DNA of 64,000 nucleotides from an uncultured Lachnospiraceae bacterium (GCA_947630925.1 CANRJM010000005.1:62001-126000); one strand, 5' to 3'; positions 18,304 to 28,773 are shown, counted from the stretch's first letter. The notes: generated from the letters alone by a model not told the origin. Numbers and translations are program-made.

Positions 18304-18683
18304 AAAAAACTTCCTGCCAAATGCAGGAAGCTTTTTTTCTTATCTATTTCGCCCCTGCAATCCTTCATTGCCAGGGACGGATTTACCGCGGTACCACCCT
18401 GTTTCTTATGCAGATATGGCATATGGTATCTGTTCTATATCCGGTGCATCTGCCATGCCATATATCTTCATAAACCCTTCATTCCAATTAACGCCTGGTA
18501 ACGTCATCTCCTACACAGTCCTGCCACACGGTATCCCATACAGGCACAAAACCTTCAAAGATGCAGCTCCTGTGAGAAATTCAGTTGATCCGGGAACGTA
18601 AGAATGCTTTCAGCCGATGGCATTCTCTCTCTGAACGAATCAGATACACCTACAAAACACAATCATCGCTTTTTCTATAAACG
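18304..18683 (-). promoter_or_regulatory. T-box riboswitch (Phe) before pheS-pheT
   Basis: The minus strand contains the T-box core AGGGTGGTACCGCGG (near 18392-18406) followed by a terminator with arms CTTCCTGC/GCAGGAAG and T6 (18304-18338). Upstream is a stem I with AGAGAGAATGCC and a distal ATCGGCTGAAAGCATTCTT arm. A TTC triplet at 18578-18576, in the context GAATTTCTCACAGGAG, is the likely specifier and reads Phe, matching the genes downstream. Uncharged tRNA-Phe would stabilise the antiterminator. Confidence 0.95.
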
Positions 18684-18689
18684 TTAGCT

Positions 18690-18718
18690 ATTTTAACACA
18701 TTTCCCCTAAGATTGCAA
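18690..18718 (-). promoter_or_regulatory. Sigma-A promoter of the T-box/pheST transcript
   Basis: TTGCAA (18718-18713), 17-bp spacer, TAAAAT (18695-18690). The -10 overlaps the stop codon of the ddl-murF gene, so pheST has its own start site just after that gene. Confidence 0.7.
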
Positions 18719-21209
18719 CTATCTTTTCAAAATGCATTCCATGGGATGCTTTTACCAGTATGGTATCTTCCGGTTGTAATAAATCCGGCAGTGCTTCAAT
18801 CGCTTTTTCCGTAGATGCATAATAGAAGATTTCTATCTGTTTCTGTTTTTCGGCGTCTGAACAATCCGTTCCCACAGCAGAACATGCGCCGTGATAAATC
18901 TGTTCTGCAAGCGTTCCGATGCAGACAAGCAGGTCAATTCCCTGTGCTACGGCATACTGACCGATTTCATAGTGCATTTTTGCTTCTTCTTCCCCCAGTT
19001 CAAACATATCCCCAACAATGGCGACTTTCCGTTTTTGGGTATTGCAAAGAACATCGATACCGGCTTTCATGGATACCGGATTTGCATTATAACTATCATT
19101 CAGTATCGTATATTTCTGTGTCTCAATGATACTGCTGTGGCCGCCTACCGGTTTGAATTTGGCAATACCGGAACAAATCTCTTCTTTTGTCATTCCCAGA
19201 TCCAGCGCAATCGCAACCGCAGCCAGCGCATTTAATACCATATGACGTCCGGGTACCGGCACGGTAACGTCAAACTCTCCGCCCCGCGCAGAAACCGTTA
19301 CTTTTGTTCCCTTCAAGCCCAACGTTTCTATTTTTTTGGCATACACATCTTTCTTGTTTTCTATTCCAAAGAAGGTAAGCGTTTTATCAGGGTCTGCTTT
19401 TACCGACGCTAATTTATCGTCATCCCCATTTAAGTAAATCATCCCCTGTGGGTCCATATGGGTAAAAATTTCCGTCTTAGCCCGCAATACGCCATCCCTG
19501 TCTCCAAGATTTTCCAAATGGCACTGTCCAATATTGGTAATAACGCATACATCCGGCCGCACCATTTCGCTCAGACGCGTCATCTCTCCGAAATCGCTAA
19601 TGCCCATCTCTACTATGGCTACCTCATGCTCTTTCCGCAGACGGAACAGGGTAAGCGGAACCCCAACCTCATTATTGAAGTTCCCTTTTGTCTTCAAAGT
19701 ACAAAACCGCTCAGATAAAACGGAAGCAATCATTTCCTTTGTCGTTGTTTTCCCAACACTTCCCGTAATACCAATGATTCTTGTCTGCAGGCGGCTGCGG
19801 TAAAGTTTTGCCATATCTTTCAATGCCTGATAGCAGGACGACACCATGATATATGGCTTTTCCTTTGATTTTGGCTCCACCTCAGAAAGACAGCAGAGTG
19901 CGCCGGCATCATATGACGAATCCACAAAATCATTTCCGTCGACACGCGCTCCTTTTATTGCGACAAAAATACAATCCTTCTCTATCTGACGGCTGTCTGT
20001 CGTAATCATACTGACATTTTCTGTTCTGCTTGCCTCCGGCCCATAATATGTACCTTTACACGCCTGCGCAATCTGTTCCAGCGTCATATCCTGCATGGTG
20101 GAAGTCCGGACCGGCACCATATCTGCTAACGTATCGCTATCTGCCTTCCGATTTTGTTTTTTTTTACCTTCGTATTTTTCCATGGACAGCCCGATGATCT
20201 GCTCGCATAACTCCCCATACTCCAGACCGGCTTCTTTTGCCTCCTGCGGCAGCAGGCTGGTCGGCGTCATTCCCGGAAGCGTATTTGCCTCCAGACAATA
20301 CATCCGATTCTGCTCATCCAATAAAAAATCAATTCTTGCGTATGTTTCCAATTTTAACGCATGATAAGCCGCCACGGCATATTGCTGCATCTGTTCCGTC
20401 AGTTCTCTGGAAAGTTCTGCGGGACAAATGTCTGTCGCCATGCCCGGCTGATATTTTGTCTCATAATCATAAAAACCATCTTTGGGAATAATTTCAATGA
20501 TTGGAAGGCTTTTTCCATCCAAAACGCCAACAGAAAACTCTCTTCCCTGGATACATTCCTCTACCAGAAGCTCCTCTTCATACCGAAAACCCGTTTCCAA
20601 AGCCTTCTGATATTCCGTCTCATTCTTTGCAATACTGACTCCCACACTGGAACCGCCGCAGCAGGGCTTTACCACACAGGGATATGTCACGTTCCCCTTT
20701 TTTATCTGTTCTTTCCCCCGTACGACAATATATCCTTCCGGAACAGGAATTCCCTCTGTCATAAAAATTTTCTTGGCGACGCCTTTATCCATTGCAAGCG
20801 CACTTCCAAAATAGCCGGAACCCGTATATCGGATTCCCAAAACATCAAAGGCTGCCTGCAGTTTTCCATTTTCTCCCTCGGCGCCATGTAGTCCCATATA
20901 GACAATGTCTGCTTTTTTGCAGAGCGCAATAACATTCGGTCCAAAAAGGGAAGCGGTATCTCCTCCCCGAAGCTTCCTAATCTGTTCCAAATCCGGATCC
21001 TTTGTCTGAATCTGTATATTTTCTGATAAAAGAGATTCCTTTTCCTCAAAAATCCGTTCTATATCAAAAGATTCCCTGTATCCAAAAAACACATCTAATA
21101 AAATTGCCTTGTGTCCTTTTTTTCGCAGTGCTTTGCATACCTGTGTCCCTGTAATAAGCGATACGTCGCGTTCGGTACTAAGCCCTCCGGCTAATACTAC
21201 AATATTCAT
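18693..21209 (-). CDS. Fused D-alanine--D-alanine ligase / UDP-MurNAc-tripeptide--D-Ala-D-Ala ligase (Ddl-MurF)
   Basis: One 838-residue frame joins two consecutive steps of peptidoglycan precursor synthesis. Residues ~1-350 are an ATP-grasp Ddl: VVLAGGLSTERDVSL, GLHGAEGENGKLQAAFD, CVVKPCCGGSSVGVSIA, EANTLPGMTPTSLLP. A short Lys-rich linker (EGKKKQNRKADS) follows. Residues ~375-838 are MurF: MITTDSRQIEKDCIFVAIKG, Walker A IGITGSVGKTTTKEMIASVL, KGNFNNEVGVPLTLF, LNDSYNANPVSMKAGI. Both active sites look complete. M at 21209 follows GGAGG by 5 nt. Channelling of D-Ala-D-Ala from one half to the other is an inference. Confidence 0.95.
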   Translation of the reverse strand: MNIVVLAGGLSTERDVSLITGTQVCKALRKKGHKAILLDVFFGYRESFDIERIFEEKESLLSENIQIQTKDPDLEQIRKLRGGDTASLFGPNVIALCKKADIVYMGLHGAEGENGKLQAAFDVLGIRYTGSGYFGSALAMDKGVAKKIFMTEGIPVPEGYIVVRGKEQIKKGNVTYPCVVKPCCGGSSVGVSIAKNETEYQKALETGFRYEEELLVEECIQGREFSVGVLDGKSLPIIEIIPKDGFYDYETKYQPGMATDICPAELSRELTEQMQQYAVAAYHALKLETYARIDFLLDEQNRMYCLEANTLPGMTPTSLLPQEAKEAGLEYGELCEQIIGLSMEKYEGKKKQNRKADSDTLADMVPVRTSTMQDMTLEQIAQACKGTYYGPEASRTENVSMITTDSRQIEKDCIFVAIKGARVDGNDFVDSSYDAGALCCLSEVEPKSKEKPYIMVSSCYQALKDMAKLYRSRLQTRIIGITGSVGKTTTKEMIASVLSERFCTLKTKGNFNNEVGVPLTLFRLRKEHEVAIVEMGISDFGEMTRLSEMVRPDVCVITNIGQCHLENLGDRDGVLRAKTEIFTHMDPQGMIYLNGDDDKLASVKADPDKTLTFFGIENKKDVYAKKIETLGLKGTKVTVSARGGEFDVTVPVPGRHMVLNALAAVAIALDLGMTKEEICSGIAKFKPVGGHSSIIETQKYTILNDSYNANPVSMKAGIDVLCNTQKRKVAIVGDMFELGEEEAKMHYEIGQYAVAQGIDLLVCIGTLAEQIYHGACSAVGTDCSDAEKQKQIEIFYYASTEKAIEALPDLLQPEDTILVKASHGMHFEKIVAILGEMC

Positions 21210-21288
21210 CCAATCCTCCATTCAGGAAATCAAATTTCCGATTGATATTATACGTAATCATCTTATCACAGCCATACATTTTGTCAAC

Positions 21289-22995
21289 TCACTTTGTCGG
21301 TCTTGCAATCAGCACAACAGAACTGCTGCTGTAGCCATAATGTACCACCCGATTCATCCGGCTGCTTGCCGAAACGGATTTCCCATTTCCCACATACATT
21401 TCAATATGACTGATATTTCTATATCTTCCATTTCTTTTATATGAGTAAAAAATCAAATCTCCCGGTACCAGTTTATGAGAAGAAACTCCTTTCCTCGCAA
21501 TGACTTTATGGTGTCTTGTGCACCACTGTCCAATTGCTGCCGCTGTCGGCGACCAGCCGGACCGTCTGCCAAAATAGACGCCATATTTACGATATACCCT
21601 TGATACAATAGAACTGCAGTCATAATATCCTTTCCTCATACGTTTTGCCTGACTGTAACGCGTCTTCGTTTTTGATATGGCAATCTCTTTCTTTGCCGCA
21701 CGATATGCCTTCTTGGTACTGATTTCAATCCAAACCGTAACTGTTTTGCCATCTGCTTTCGCTTTAATCTTAGCTACGCCTGTTTTCAAGGCATGCGCTT
21801 TTCCTGTTTCCGATATTTTGACTATCTTGGTGTTGCTTGACTTATAAGTAATCTTACTGTAAGTCTTGTTGATGCCTGACAGGGAAAGGTTCTTTTTCAA
21901 TCCCTTATACATCGTAAATTTTGCATGGCTGTATTTTGGATTGGTAACCACAGCTTTGATAACAAGCTGTCTGCCGTCTACTGTCAGTGTCAACTCTGTC
22001 GTTCCCTTATAATTCGCATACAGCTCATTCTTCTCAATAAAATAAGCGCATCCTGTATCTTCCGTATCATATTCATATGTACTGTACTCGCAGGTCCCTG
22101 TTATAGTTATCGTTTTTGTAAGCCCTTTGGCAATGGCATAAACCTCCTGCTCAACCTTGGGATTGGTAACAGTAAGCGTAGCGGAAACTTCAGCAGTATC
22201 TGAATTTTTCGCCGTTATGAAAGCTGTTACCTTCGTACTTCCCTCTTTTGCTGCAAGAATTCCTTTTTCCGTAACAGAGGCAATACTCTCCTCTTCCGTC
22301 CGCCACTGAATATTGTTGTCTCCCTCATTCAACGGCTGATAGTTTTTAAGGGCAGGCGTATATGCTTCCGTATCCGTTGCGCGTACCAACTGATTCCCCG
22401 CCTCAAATTCCGGCATTAAAATCTGAATCTTTGCAACATCAATCTTTCTTCCCCCTGCCTGTACGGAAACCAGACATTCCTGAAAGCCCTGAATCAGCAA
22501 AGCGCCATCTGCAAGCGCCGCACTGTCCTTTGAAAAAAGATATGGATAATCCTCCTGAGAATAAACAGAAAATGCCTGCAGTTCTAATAAGGAACCGTAT
22601 GTCGCTGTAATCTCCTCCGGCTCCCGGATGACAACAGAAAAAAGTTCCGTCTTTCTCTGATTTTCTGACTGATAGGATACCTGTACCGTATATGTTCCTG
22701 CTGCATTCGTTTTCACAATGCCCTTTTTTTCATCCAACACAGCGCTCTCTTCATTGGTATGGGCAGAATCTGTCTCATAAACAATATCCGTTACCTCCTT
22801 GTCGGAAAAGTACTCGCTGATTGTTACCTGATCGCCTGCATAAACGATTGTTTCACTTACCTTTAATAGATTGATTTCTGCTTTTGCAGCATTCCTGAAC
22901 AATGCCATCGATAATACCAGTATCATAAAAAACACGGCTTGTCCAATTCTTTTCCCATTCCTGAATGTACTTTGTTTTTTCATATTCTGCTCCAT
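21289..22995 (-). CDS. Secreted NlpC/P60 peptidoglycan hydrolase with Ig-like repeats
   Basis: 568 residues. A signal segment near residues 20-40 (AVFFMILVLSMALFRNAAKA) is followed by several bacterial Ig-like (BIG2-type) modules, e.g. IQWRTEEESIASVTEKGILA and ITYKSSNTKIVKISETGKAH. The C-terminal ~120 residues form an NlpC/P60 papain-like domain with catalytic Cys in GYYDCSSIVSRVYRKYG and His in NISHIEMYVGNG. It probably cleaves stem-peptide bonds outside the cell. M at 22995 follows GGAGG by 5 nt. It starts only 15 bp after engB, so it is probably co-transcribed with that GTPase. Confidence 0.9.
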   Translation of the reverse strand: MEQNMKKQSTFRNGKRIGQAVFFMILVLSMALFRNAAKAEINLLKVSETIVYAGDQVTISEYFSDKEVTDIVYETDSAHTNEESAVLDEKKGIVKTNAAGTYTVQVSYQSENQRKTELFSVVIREPEEITATYGSLLELQAFSVYSQEDYPYLFSKDSAALADGALLIQGFQECLVSVQAGGRKIDVAKIQILMPEFEAGNQLVRATDTEAYTPALKNYQPLNEGDNNIQWRTEEESIASVTEKGILAAKEGSTKVTAFITAKNSDTAEVSATLTVTNPKVEQEVYAIAKGLTKTITITGTCEYSTYEYDTEDTGCAYFIEKNELYANYKGTTELTLTVDGRQLVIKAVVTNPKYSHAKFTMYKGLKKNLSLSGINKTYSKITYKSSNTKIVKISETGKAHALKTGVAKIKAKADGKTVTVWIEISTKKAYRAAKKEIAISKTKTRYSQAKRMRKGYYDCSSIVSRVYRKYGVYFGRRSGWSPTAAAIGQWCTRHHKVIARKGVSSHKLVPGDLIFYSYKRNGRYRNISHIEMYVGNGKSVSASSRMNRVVHYGYSSSSVVLIARPTK

Positions 22996-23010
22996 AATTT
23001 CCTCCAAATC

Positions 23011-23631
23011 TTACCCACGTTTTTCTTCCTCAAACACTTGGTGCATTCTGTCAATATACTCCCAGATTTCATCGCTTCCCTCTTTTGTCAGCGAAGAAAA
23101 AGGAATGATTGGCGTACCTTCTATCGGATGAAGCGTATCCCTGATCTGTCTAACCTGTTTTTCTTTCTGAGAACGCTTAATCTTGTCTTTCTTTGTCGCA
23201 ATAATAACAGGATTCAATCCATATTGAATACACCACTCATACATCTGGATATCGTTCTGATTCGGCTTATGACGAATATCGACCAATAAAAAAATCAGAC
23301 GCAGTACTTGAGAATTTTTCAAATATCTGTTAATCATCTGTCCCCATTTCAGGACAGTTTCATGCGAGACCTTTGCATAACCATATCCCGGCAAATCCAC
23401 AAAATACATCGCATCATTGATGTTATAAAAATTAATTGTCTGCGTTTTCCCCGGCTTCTGCGATGTTCTGGCATATGCCTTGCGGTTCATCAACACATTG
23501 ATCAATGAGGATTTCCCCACATTGGAGCGTCCTGCGAAGGCAATCTCCACCAATTGATTTTGTGGAAGCGTACTTGTAATTCCGCACACGGTTTCTAAAT
23601 TTACATGTTTTACGTTCCTGTTCATACTCAT
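23011..23631 (-). CDS. engB: Ribosome-biogenesis GTP-binding protein EngB (YsxC/YihA)
   Basis: GTPase for late 50S subunit assembly. 206 residues with G1 AFAGRSNVGKSSLINVL, G3 VDLPGYGYAKVS, G4 ATKKDK and the conserved ARTSQKPGKTQTINFY switch region. The start at 23631 has AGGAGG 8 nt upstream. It follows clpX, as in many Firmicutes (lonA/clpX-ysxC order), but a terminator lies between them here. Confidence 0.96.
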   Translation of the reverse strand: MSMNRNVKHVNLETVCGITSTLPQNQLVEIAFAGRSNVGKSSLINVLMNRKAYARTSQKPGKTQTINFYNINDAMYFVDLPGYGYAKVSHETVLKWGQMINRYLKNSQVLRLIFLLVDIRHKPNQNDIQMYEWCIQYGLNPVIIATKKDKIKRSQKEKQVRQIRDTLHPIEGTPIIPFSSLTKEGSDEIWEYIDRMHQVFEEEKRG

Positions 23632-23689
23632 GCTTCATGCCTCCTTTGTATCATACCGCATAATTTCGAGCAAAACTTTGTCAAAAATA

Positions 23690-23755
23690 TAAAAAAATGA
23701 AACAGAAGCTGCCACATAAAAGAAAATACCTTTCTTATGCAGCAGCCTCCCGCCA
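23690..23755 (-). terminator. Terminator after clpX
   Basis: Minus-strand arms GCTGCTGCATAA and TTATGTGGCAGC with an inner AGAAAGG..TTTCTTT pairing, then TTCTGTTTCATTTTTTT. It sits just past the clpX stop (23774) and before engB. Confidence 0.75.
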
Positions 23756-23773
23756 AAATTTTCTTTCCTGTAT

Positions 23774-25075
23774 TCAGGCGATTTCATCTTCCGCTTTCTT
23801 TGTGATTGTTTTTCTTTCCGGCAGCAGCTTGATTTCATCATTCATCAAAATCAATTTAGGTTGTTCTCTGCCTAACACGGCATCCTCTGTAATCACGCAT
23901 TCTTTTACATTCTCATCAGAAGGGACCTCAAACATGGCGTCCATCATCACATTTTCCATAATGGCGCGTAGCCCTCTTGCACCGGTTTTACGCTCAAAGG
24001 AACGCTTTGCTACCGCCTTAATCGCCGCCTCATCAAAAGTCAGTTTTACATGATCCATTTCAAACAGTTTTTCATACTGCTTTGTAATTGCATTCTTCGG
24101 CTCTACCAAAATTCTGGTCAACGCTTCCTCGTCCAAAAGGTCTAAAGAAACCGTTACCGGCACACGCCCAATCAATTCCGGAATCAAACCAAACTTCACT
24201 AAATCTTCCGGAAGGACCTGACGAAACAATTCTCCAATATTATTTTCCACATTTTCTGTCAATTCCGCATTAAATCCAATCGCTTTTTTACCGATTCTGG
24301 AACCAATAATATGATCCAATCCATCGAAAGCGCCACCGCAGATAAACAGGATGTTGGTAGTATCTAACTGGAAAAACTCCTGATGCGGATGTTTTCTTCC
24401 CCCCTGCGGCGGAACGCTCGCCACTGTACCCTCTAAAATTTTTAAGAGCGCCTGCTGCACACCTTCGCCGGATACATCACGCGTAATGGAAACATTTTCT
24501 CCCTTCCGGGTAATCTTATCAATTTCATCGATATAGATGATTCCCTTCTCTGCCCTTTCCATATCGTAATCTGCCGCCTGAATGATCTTCAACAGAATAT
24601 TTTCCACATCTTCGCCTACATATCCCGCCTCCGTTAAAGCCGTAGCGTCTGCAATGGCAAACGGAACATTTAAAATCTTAGCCAGCGTCTGTGCCAGAAA
24701 TGTCTTTCCGGAGCCGGTCGGACCTAACATCAGGATATTGCTCTTCTGTAAATCTACATCGAAATCCTTAGGAGACAAAACTCTTTTATAATGGTTATAA
24801 ACGGCAACCGATAAGACCTTTTTCGCCTCCTCCTGGCCAATAACATACTCATCCAGAAATTCTTTCAACTCTTTTGGTTTTAATAAGTTGATATTAAAAT
24901 CTGCGGAATATCTGTTGTCATGCATACCGAACTCTTCCTCAATAATCTCAGAACACATATCAATACACTGGTCACAGATATAAACGCCGGGACCTGCAAA
25001 AAGTTTATGCACCTGATTCTGTGTCTTTCCGCAAAAAGAACACTTTAAACTTGTTTCTTCCTTTTTCCCTGCCAT
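23774..25075 (-). CDS. clpX: ATP-dependent Clp protease ATP-binding subunit ClpX
   Basis: AAA+ unfoldase that feeds ClpP. The 433 residues have an N-terminal zinc domain ([10 protein letters not shown] ... CDQCIDMC), Walker [18 protein letters not shown], pore loop GYVGEDVE, Walker [12 protein letters not shown], sensor regions, and the C-terminal small domain ending [20 protein letters not shown]. The frame opens 25 codons upstream inside repeat element [10 protein letters not shown] at 25075 is the true start, with GGAG supplied by the end of that element. It follows clpP on the same strand. Confidence 0.97.
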   Translation of the reverse strand: MAGKKEETSLKCSFCGKTQNQVHKLFAGPGVYICDQCIDMCSEIIEEEFGMHDNRYSADFNINLLKPKELKEFLDEYVIGQEEAKKVLSVAVYNHYKRVLSPKDFDVDLQKSNILMLGPTGSGKTFLAQTLAKILNVPFAIADATALTEAGYVGEDVENILLKIIQAADYDMERAEKGIIYIDEIDKITRKGENVSITRDVSGEGVQQALLKILEGTVASVPPQGGRKHPHQEFFQLDTTNILFICGGAFDGLDHIIGSRIGKKAIGFNAELTENVENNIGELFRQVLPEDLVKFGLIPELIGRVPVTVSLDLLDEEALTRILVEPKNAITKQYEKLFEMDHVKLTFDEAAIKAVAKRSFERKTGARGLRAIMENVMMDAMFEVPSDENVKECVITEDAVLGREQPKLILMNDEIKLLPERKTITKKAEDEIA

Positions 25076-25082
25076 AATAATC

Positions 25083-25250
25083 TCCATTCCGGAACGTTTA
25101 TGTGAAGAGACGATAAGAAAACCCGCATACGGTTCCTCATCTGCCATCAAAAGCGAACCCTGTTTGCTTGGCTATTTGCGACGCTCCGGCACAAATAGCC
25201 AAAGTGAGCGTAAACTCACTTGTGACAAATCAGCGCATCAGCGTGATTGT
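25083..25250 (-). repeat. Structured repeat element, copy B (between clpP and clpX)
   Basis: Minus strand: AATCACGCTG..CAGCGC..GATT hairpin, AGTGAG..CTCACT hairpin, GGCTATTTG ... CAAATAGCC stem with loop CCGGAGCGT, GATGAGGAACC..GGTTTTCTTATC stem, and a terminal ACGTTCCGG complementary to the loop (one G-U). It ends GGAATGGAG-ATTATT-ATG, giving clpX its ribosome site. Confidence 0.8.
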
Positions 25251-25273
25251 TCCACCTACCTCCGTTTAGAAAA

Positions 25274-25861
25274 TCACTTTCTATTGGCTACGATTTCATC
25301 AATCAAACCATATTCTTTTGCCTCCTGTGCTGACATATAATTATCCCGCTCGGTATCTGCCGAAATAATATCTAACGGCTTTCCTGTATTCTGCGCTAAG
25401 ATCTCATTCAAACGCTGTCTTGTTTTCAAAATCTGCTCCGCAGCAATACGAATCTCTGTCTCCTGTCCTCTGGCTCCGCCGGATGGCTGATGAATCATAA
25501 TCTCTGCATTTGGAAGGGCCAGACGCTTTCCTTTCGTACCGCCGGCAAGCAGAAAGGCTCCCATGCTTGCAGCCATCCCCATGCAGATGGTTGATACGTC
25601 GCACTTGACATAATTCATGGTATCATAAATGGCAAACCCTGCGCTGACAGAACCTCCCGGACTATTGATATACAAATGGATATCCTTTGCCGGATCCTGC
25701 GATTCCAAAAACAAAAGCTGTGATACAACCAGACTTGCCACATCATCATTAACCTCGTTAGACAACATGACAATCCTGTCCTGCAGCAATCTGGAATAGA
25801 TATCGTACGAACGCTCTCCACTACTGGTTTTTTCAATTACATATGGAATACTATATCCCAT
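25274..25861 (-). CDS. clpP: ATP-dependent Clp protease proteolytic subunit ClpP
   Basis: Serine peptidase of the ClpXP/ClpCP machine, 195 residues. The catalytic triad motifs are visible: Ser in [13 protein letters not shown], His in IMIHQPSGG, Asp in [11 protein letters not shown]. The start [12 protein letters not shown] at 25861 has GGAG 8 nt before it; the longer open frame upstream has no homology. It stands between tig and clpX, the common Gram-positive tig-clpP-clpX order. Confidence 0.98.
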   Translation of the reverse strand: MGYSIPYVIEKTSSGERSYDIYSRLLQDRIVMLSNEVNDDVASLVVSQLLFLESQDPAKDIHLYINSPGGSVSAGFAIYDTMNYVKCDVSTICMGMAASMGAFLLAGGTKGKRLALPNAEIMIHQPSGGARGQETEIRIAAEQILKTRQRLNEILAQNTGKPLDIISADTERDNYMSAQEAKEYGLIDEIVANRK

Positions 25862-25893
25862 GTTATTCACTCCTTTCATGCGATAGACAAAAA

Positions 25894-25940
25894 CACGAAC
25901 CACGGGTTTGGCCTTACTGCAGACAATACTCGGGTTCGTG
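25894..25940 (-). terminator. Terminator-like hairpin between tig and clpP
   Basis: Minus-strand arms CACGAACC (25940-25933) and GGTTCGTG (25901-25894), followed directly by TTTTTG. It would limit read-through from tig to clpP. The 31-nt loop is long, so efficiency is uncertain. Confidence 0.6.
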
Positions 25941-25956
25941 AATTTCAAACATTCTA

Positions 25957-27243
25957 TTATTTCTCTACTGCAGCATCTACAACAAATTCAACTGCTTTCT
26001 GCACAGCAAGATCCATACGAATCTGTTTTGTCTCATCTTCGCCGATTAGTTCCTTTAACTTCTCCTGATCCATCTGATACTGAGATGCCATATTTTCTAC
26101 TTCTTTCTCAAACTCTTCCTCCGATACTTCTATTTTCTCGGCAGCAACAACGGCCTCTAACACAAGACGGCACTGAATCCGCTTTAATGCCTGCGGTTTC
26201 AGTTCCTCCATCATCTTCTGCGGAGTAAGACCGGTAAACTGCATATACTGTTCCACGGAAAGCCCCTGTGCCTGCAAACGCTGTGCAAATTCCTGCGTCA
26301 TCTGGCGTGTCTGCGCATCCACCATCTGCTCCGGAATATCCATGGAGGCATTCTCAATGATCTTTTCAAGGACAGCATCTTCTTTTTCCCGCTTTGCATC
26401 ATTTTCCTTTGCTTCCAAAAGTTTCTTCTTCGTCTCTTCCTTATACTCTTCTAATGTATCGCATTCAGAAACATCCTGTGCAAAGTCATCATCTAACTCT
26501 GGAAATTCTTTTACTTTGATTTCTTTTAACTTTACCTTGAATACCGCCGGTTTCCCCTGCAATTCCTCTGCCTGATAATCCTCAGGGAATGTAACATTGA
26601 CTTCAACATCATCTCCGATATTTTTTCCAACCAACTGTTCCTCAAATGTATCAATAAAAGAATGGGAACCTAATTCCAATGTATAGTCTTCTGCTTTTCC
26701 GCCTTCAAACTGTTTGCCATCCACATAACCGTCAAAATCAATCAATACCGTATCGCCATCCTGTGCAGCCCTATCGTCTACTGTGATCATTCGCGCGTTT
26801 GACTCTCTTACCCGGTCGATTTCTGCCGTAACTTCTTCCTCCGTTACCTCGACTGATTTCTTCTCGACTTCTATTACTTTGTACTCGCCAAGCGTAACTT
26901 CCGGCTTTACAGCCACGACTGCCGTAAAAATAAAAGGTTTTCCCTTTTCGGTCTGCACCAGTTCCAGTTCCGGCTGGGCAACGATCTCCAGTCCGCTTTC
27001 CCGGGCAGCGTTTTCATATGCCTCCGGAATAATGATGTTGGCAGCATCTTCATAAAAGATACTCGCCCCGTACATCTTCTCAATCATGGCGCGCGGCGCT
27101 TTTCCTTTCCGAAAACCCGGCAGAGAAATCTTACCTTTGCTCTTCTGATAAGCTTTTTCAAGGGCGGCGCCAAATTCCTCTGCTGATACCTCTATCGTAA
27201 GTTTTGCCATGCTTTTTTCTAAATTTTCTACCTGTACACTCAT
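25957..27243 (-). CDS. tig: Trigger factor
   Basis: Ribosome-bound chaperone and prolyl isomerase, 428 residues. The N-terminal ribosome-binding domain carries the signature [17 protein letters not shown] near residue 43. The PPIase (FKBP-type) domain follows at ~150-240 ([37 protein letters not shown]), then the helical C-terminal chaperone arms. The start at 27243 has AAGGAGG 10 nt upstream. Confidence 0.98.
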   Translation of the reverse strand: MSVQVENLEKSMAKLTIEVSAEEFGAALEKAYQKSKGKISLPGFRKGKAPRAMIEKMYGASIFYEDAANIIIPEAYENAARESGLEIVAQPELELVQTEKGKPFIFTAVVAVKPEVTLGEYKVIEVEKKSVEVTEEEVTAEIDRVRESNARMITVDDRAAQDGDTVLIDFDGYVDGKQFEGGKAEDYTLELGSHSFIDTFEEQLVGKNIGDDVEVNVTFPEDYQAEELQGKPAVFKVKLKEIKVKEFPELDDDFAQDVSECDTLEEYKEETKKKLLEAKENDAKREKEDAVLEKIIENASMDIPEQMVDAQTRQMTQEFAQRLQAQGLSVEQYMQFTGLTPQKMMEELKPQALKRIQCRLVLEAVVAAEKIEVSEEEFEKEVENMASQYQMDQEKLKELIGEDETKQIRMDLAVQKAVEFVVDAAVEK

Positions 27244-27277
27244 TCTAATATTTCCTCCTTACTATTACCATTTGTAT

Positions 27278-27307
27278 AATATAGCATGATAAGTATACTA
27301 AAAGCAA
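27278..27307 (-). promoter_or_regulatory. Sigma-A promoter of tig
   Basis: TTGCTT (27307-27302), 18-bp spacer, TATATT (27283-27278), about 35 bp before the tig start. Confidence 0.6.
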
Positions 27308-27332
27308 GGGATTTATTGAAAAAACTTCGCCA

Positions 27333-28676
27333 TTATTCTACGACGTGTCCCTTATTCTGCAGAACCCCTACTACTTTATTGACATATTTCTCGCAAAGTT
27401 CCGGTGTTTTTGCTTCGACCATAACACGGATGACCGGTTCGGTGCCGCTCTCCCGAAGCAAAATCCTTCCTTCCTCCCCAAGAGCTTCCTCTACTGCTTT
27501 TACAGCGGCAACAACATCTTTGTCGCAACGTGCGGCCGGCTTATCCGCAACAGGCACATTTTTCAAAAGCTGCGGATAAATCGTCAATTCCCTGCGCAGT
27601 TCAGACAGCTTCTTCTTTTTCTCTAACATAACCTCCATCAGCATCAGCGAGGTCAATACTCCGTCGCCTGTCACAGCATACTTACTGAATATAATATGGC
27701 CGGACTGTTCTCCTCCAAGCGAATGATTAAACTCTGTCATATTCGCATTGACATACTTATCCCCTACTGCCGTCTTCTCGTACCGTATGCCCTTCTTTTC
27801 AAATGCTTTATACAGTCCCAGATTGGACATGACCGTAGTTACGACCGTATTATTGTTTAATTCGCCTTTTTCTTTGAGATAACATCCGCACAGATATAAA
27901 ATCGCATCTCCGTCGATTATCTCGCCCTGATCATCGACAGCCAGGCAGCGATCCGCATCTCCGTCATAGGCAAAACCGATATCCAGATTGTACTCTCTTA
28001 CATATTTCTGCAGGTTTTCAATATGTGTGGAACCACAGTCTTGATTAATATTGGTTCCGTCCGGCTCCATACCAATGGCATAGGTGGTAGCCCCCAATGT
28101 ATCAAACACTCCCTTTGCAACCGAATAGGAGGACCCATTGGCGCAATCTAAGCCAACGCGTATATTTTTAAAAGAACGCGTGGCCAAAGACATCAAATGG
28201 CCAATGTAGCGATGGCGTCCAATGGCATAATCAACCGTGCGTCCGATTTCTTCCCGCGTTGCCAATGGAATGGTATCCTCCGGGCTGTCAATATAGGCCT
28301 CGATTTTTTCTTCTACTTCTGCTTCCAGTTTATAGCCATTCCCATTGATGACCTTTAAACCATTATCATAATACGGATTATGGCTGGCAGAAATCATAAT
28401 ACCGCAGTCAAAATGCTCCGAACGGACCACATAGGAAACACTTGGCGTTGGCGTCACATGCAGCAGATAGACGTCCGCACCGCTTGCCGTCAGTCCGGAT
28501 GCCAAAGCATCCTCAAACATATAGCTGGAACGTCTGGTATCTTTTCCTATGACAACTCTGGCTTTATGCTCCCGTCCATAATACCAGCCCAAAAATCTTC
28601 CCACTTTATATGCATGTACTACATTCAAATCCACGTTTGCTTCTCCCCGGAAGCCATCTGTTCCAAAATACTTCAT
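27333..28676 (-). CDS. glmM: Phosphoglucosamine mutase GlmM
   Basis: Converts glucosamine-6-phosphate to glucosamine-1-phosphate for UDP-GlcNAc and cell wall synthesis. 447 residues with the N-terminal YFGTDGFRG, phosphoserine loop ISASHNPYYDNGLK, metal loop YDGDADRCLAVD, sugar loop GGEQSGHI and phosphate-binding RESGTEPVIRVMVEA. The start at 28676 has GGGAGG 6 nt upstream. Confidence 0.97.
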   Translation of the reverse strand: MKYFGTDGFRGEANVDLNVVHAYKVGRFLGWYYGREHKARVVIGKDTRRSSYMFEDALASGLTASGADVYLLHVTPTPSVSYVVRSEHFDCGIMISASHNPYYDNGLKVINGNGYKLEAEVEEKIEAYIDSPEDTIPLATREEIGRTVDYAIGRHRYIGHLMSLATRSFKNIRVGLDCANGSSYSVAKGVFDTLGATTYAIGMEPDGTNINQDCGSTHIENLQKYVREYNLDIGFAYDGDADRCLAVDDQGEIIDGDAILYLCGCYLKEKGELNNNTVVTTVMSNLGLYKAFEKKGIRYEKTAVGDKYVNANMTEFNHSLGGEQSGHIIFSKYAVTGDGVLTSLMLMEVMLEKKKKLSELRRELTIYPQLLKNVPVADKPAARCDKDVVAAVKAVEEALGEEGRILLRESGTEPVIRVMVEAKTPELCEKYVNKVVGVLQNKGHVVE

Positions 28677-28744
28677 GACATCCCTCCCCGGTCATTTTTT
28701 ATTCCGAACTTACCATTCTAATATCTTTTGCGTTGCGATATAAA

Positions 28745-28773
28745 ATTTTATCATAATTATATTTTGAAATCAA
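28745..28773 (-). promoter_or_regulatory. Sigma-A promoter of glmM
   Basis: TTGATT (28773-28768), 17-bp spacer, TAAAAT (28750-28745), about 70 bp before glmM. The 28677-29043 gap otherwise holds the divergent start region of the HTH gene (TATAAT near 29020, plus strand) and no further gene. Confidence 0.65.

Noticed and set aside
25076..25150. 25-codon N-terminal extension of clpX
   Set aside because: Derived from element B; ClpX proteins start near MAGKKEET and GGAG precedes that ATG.
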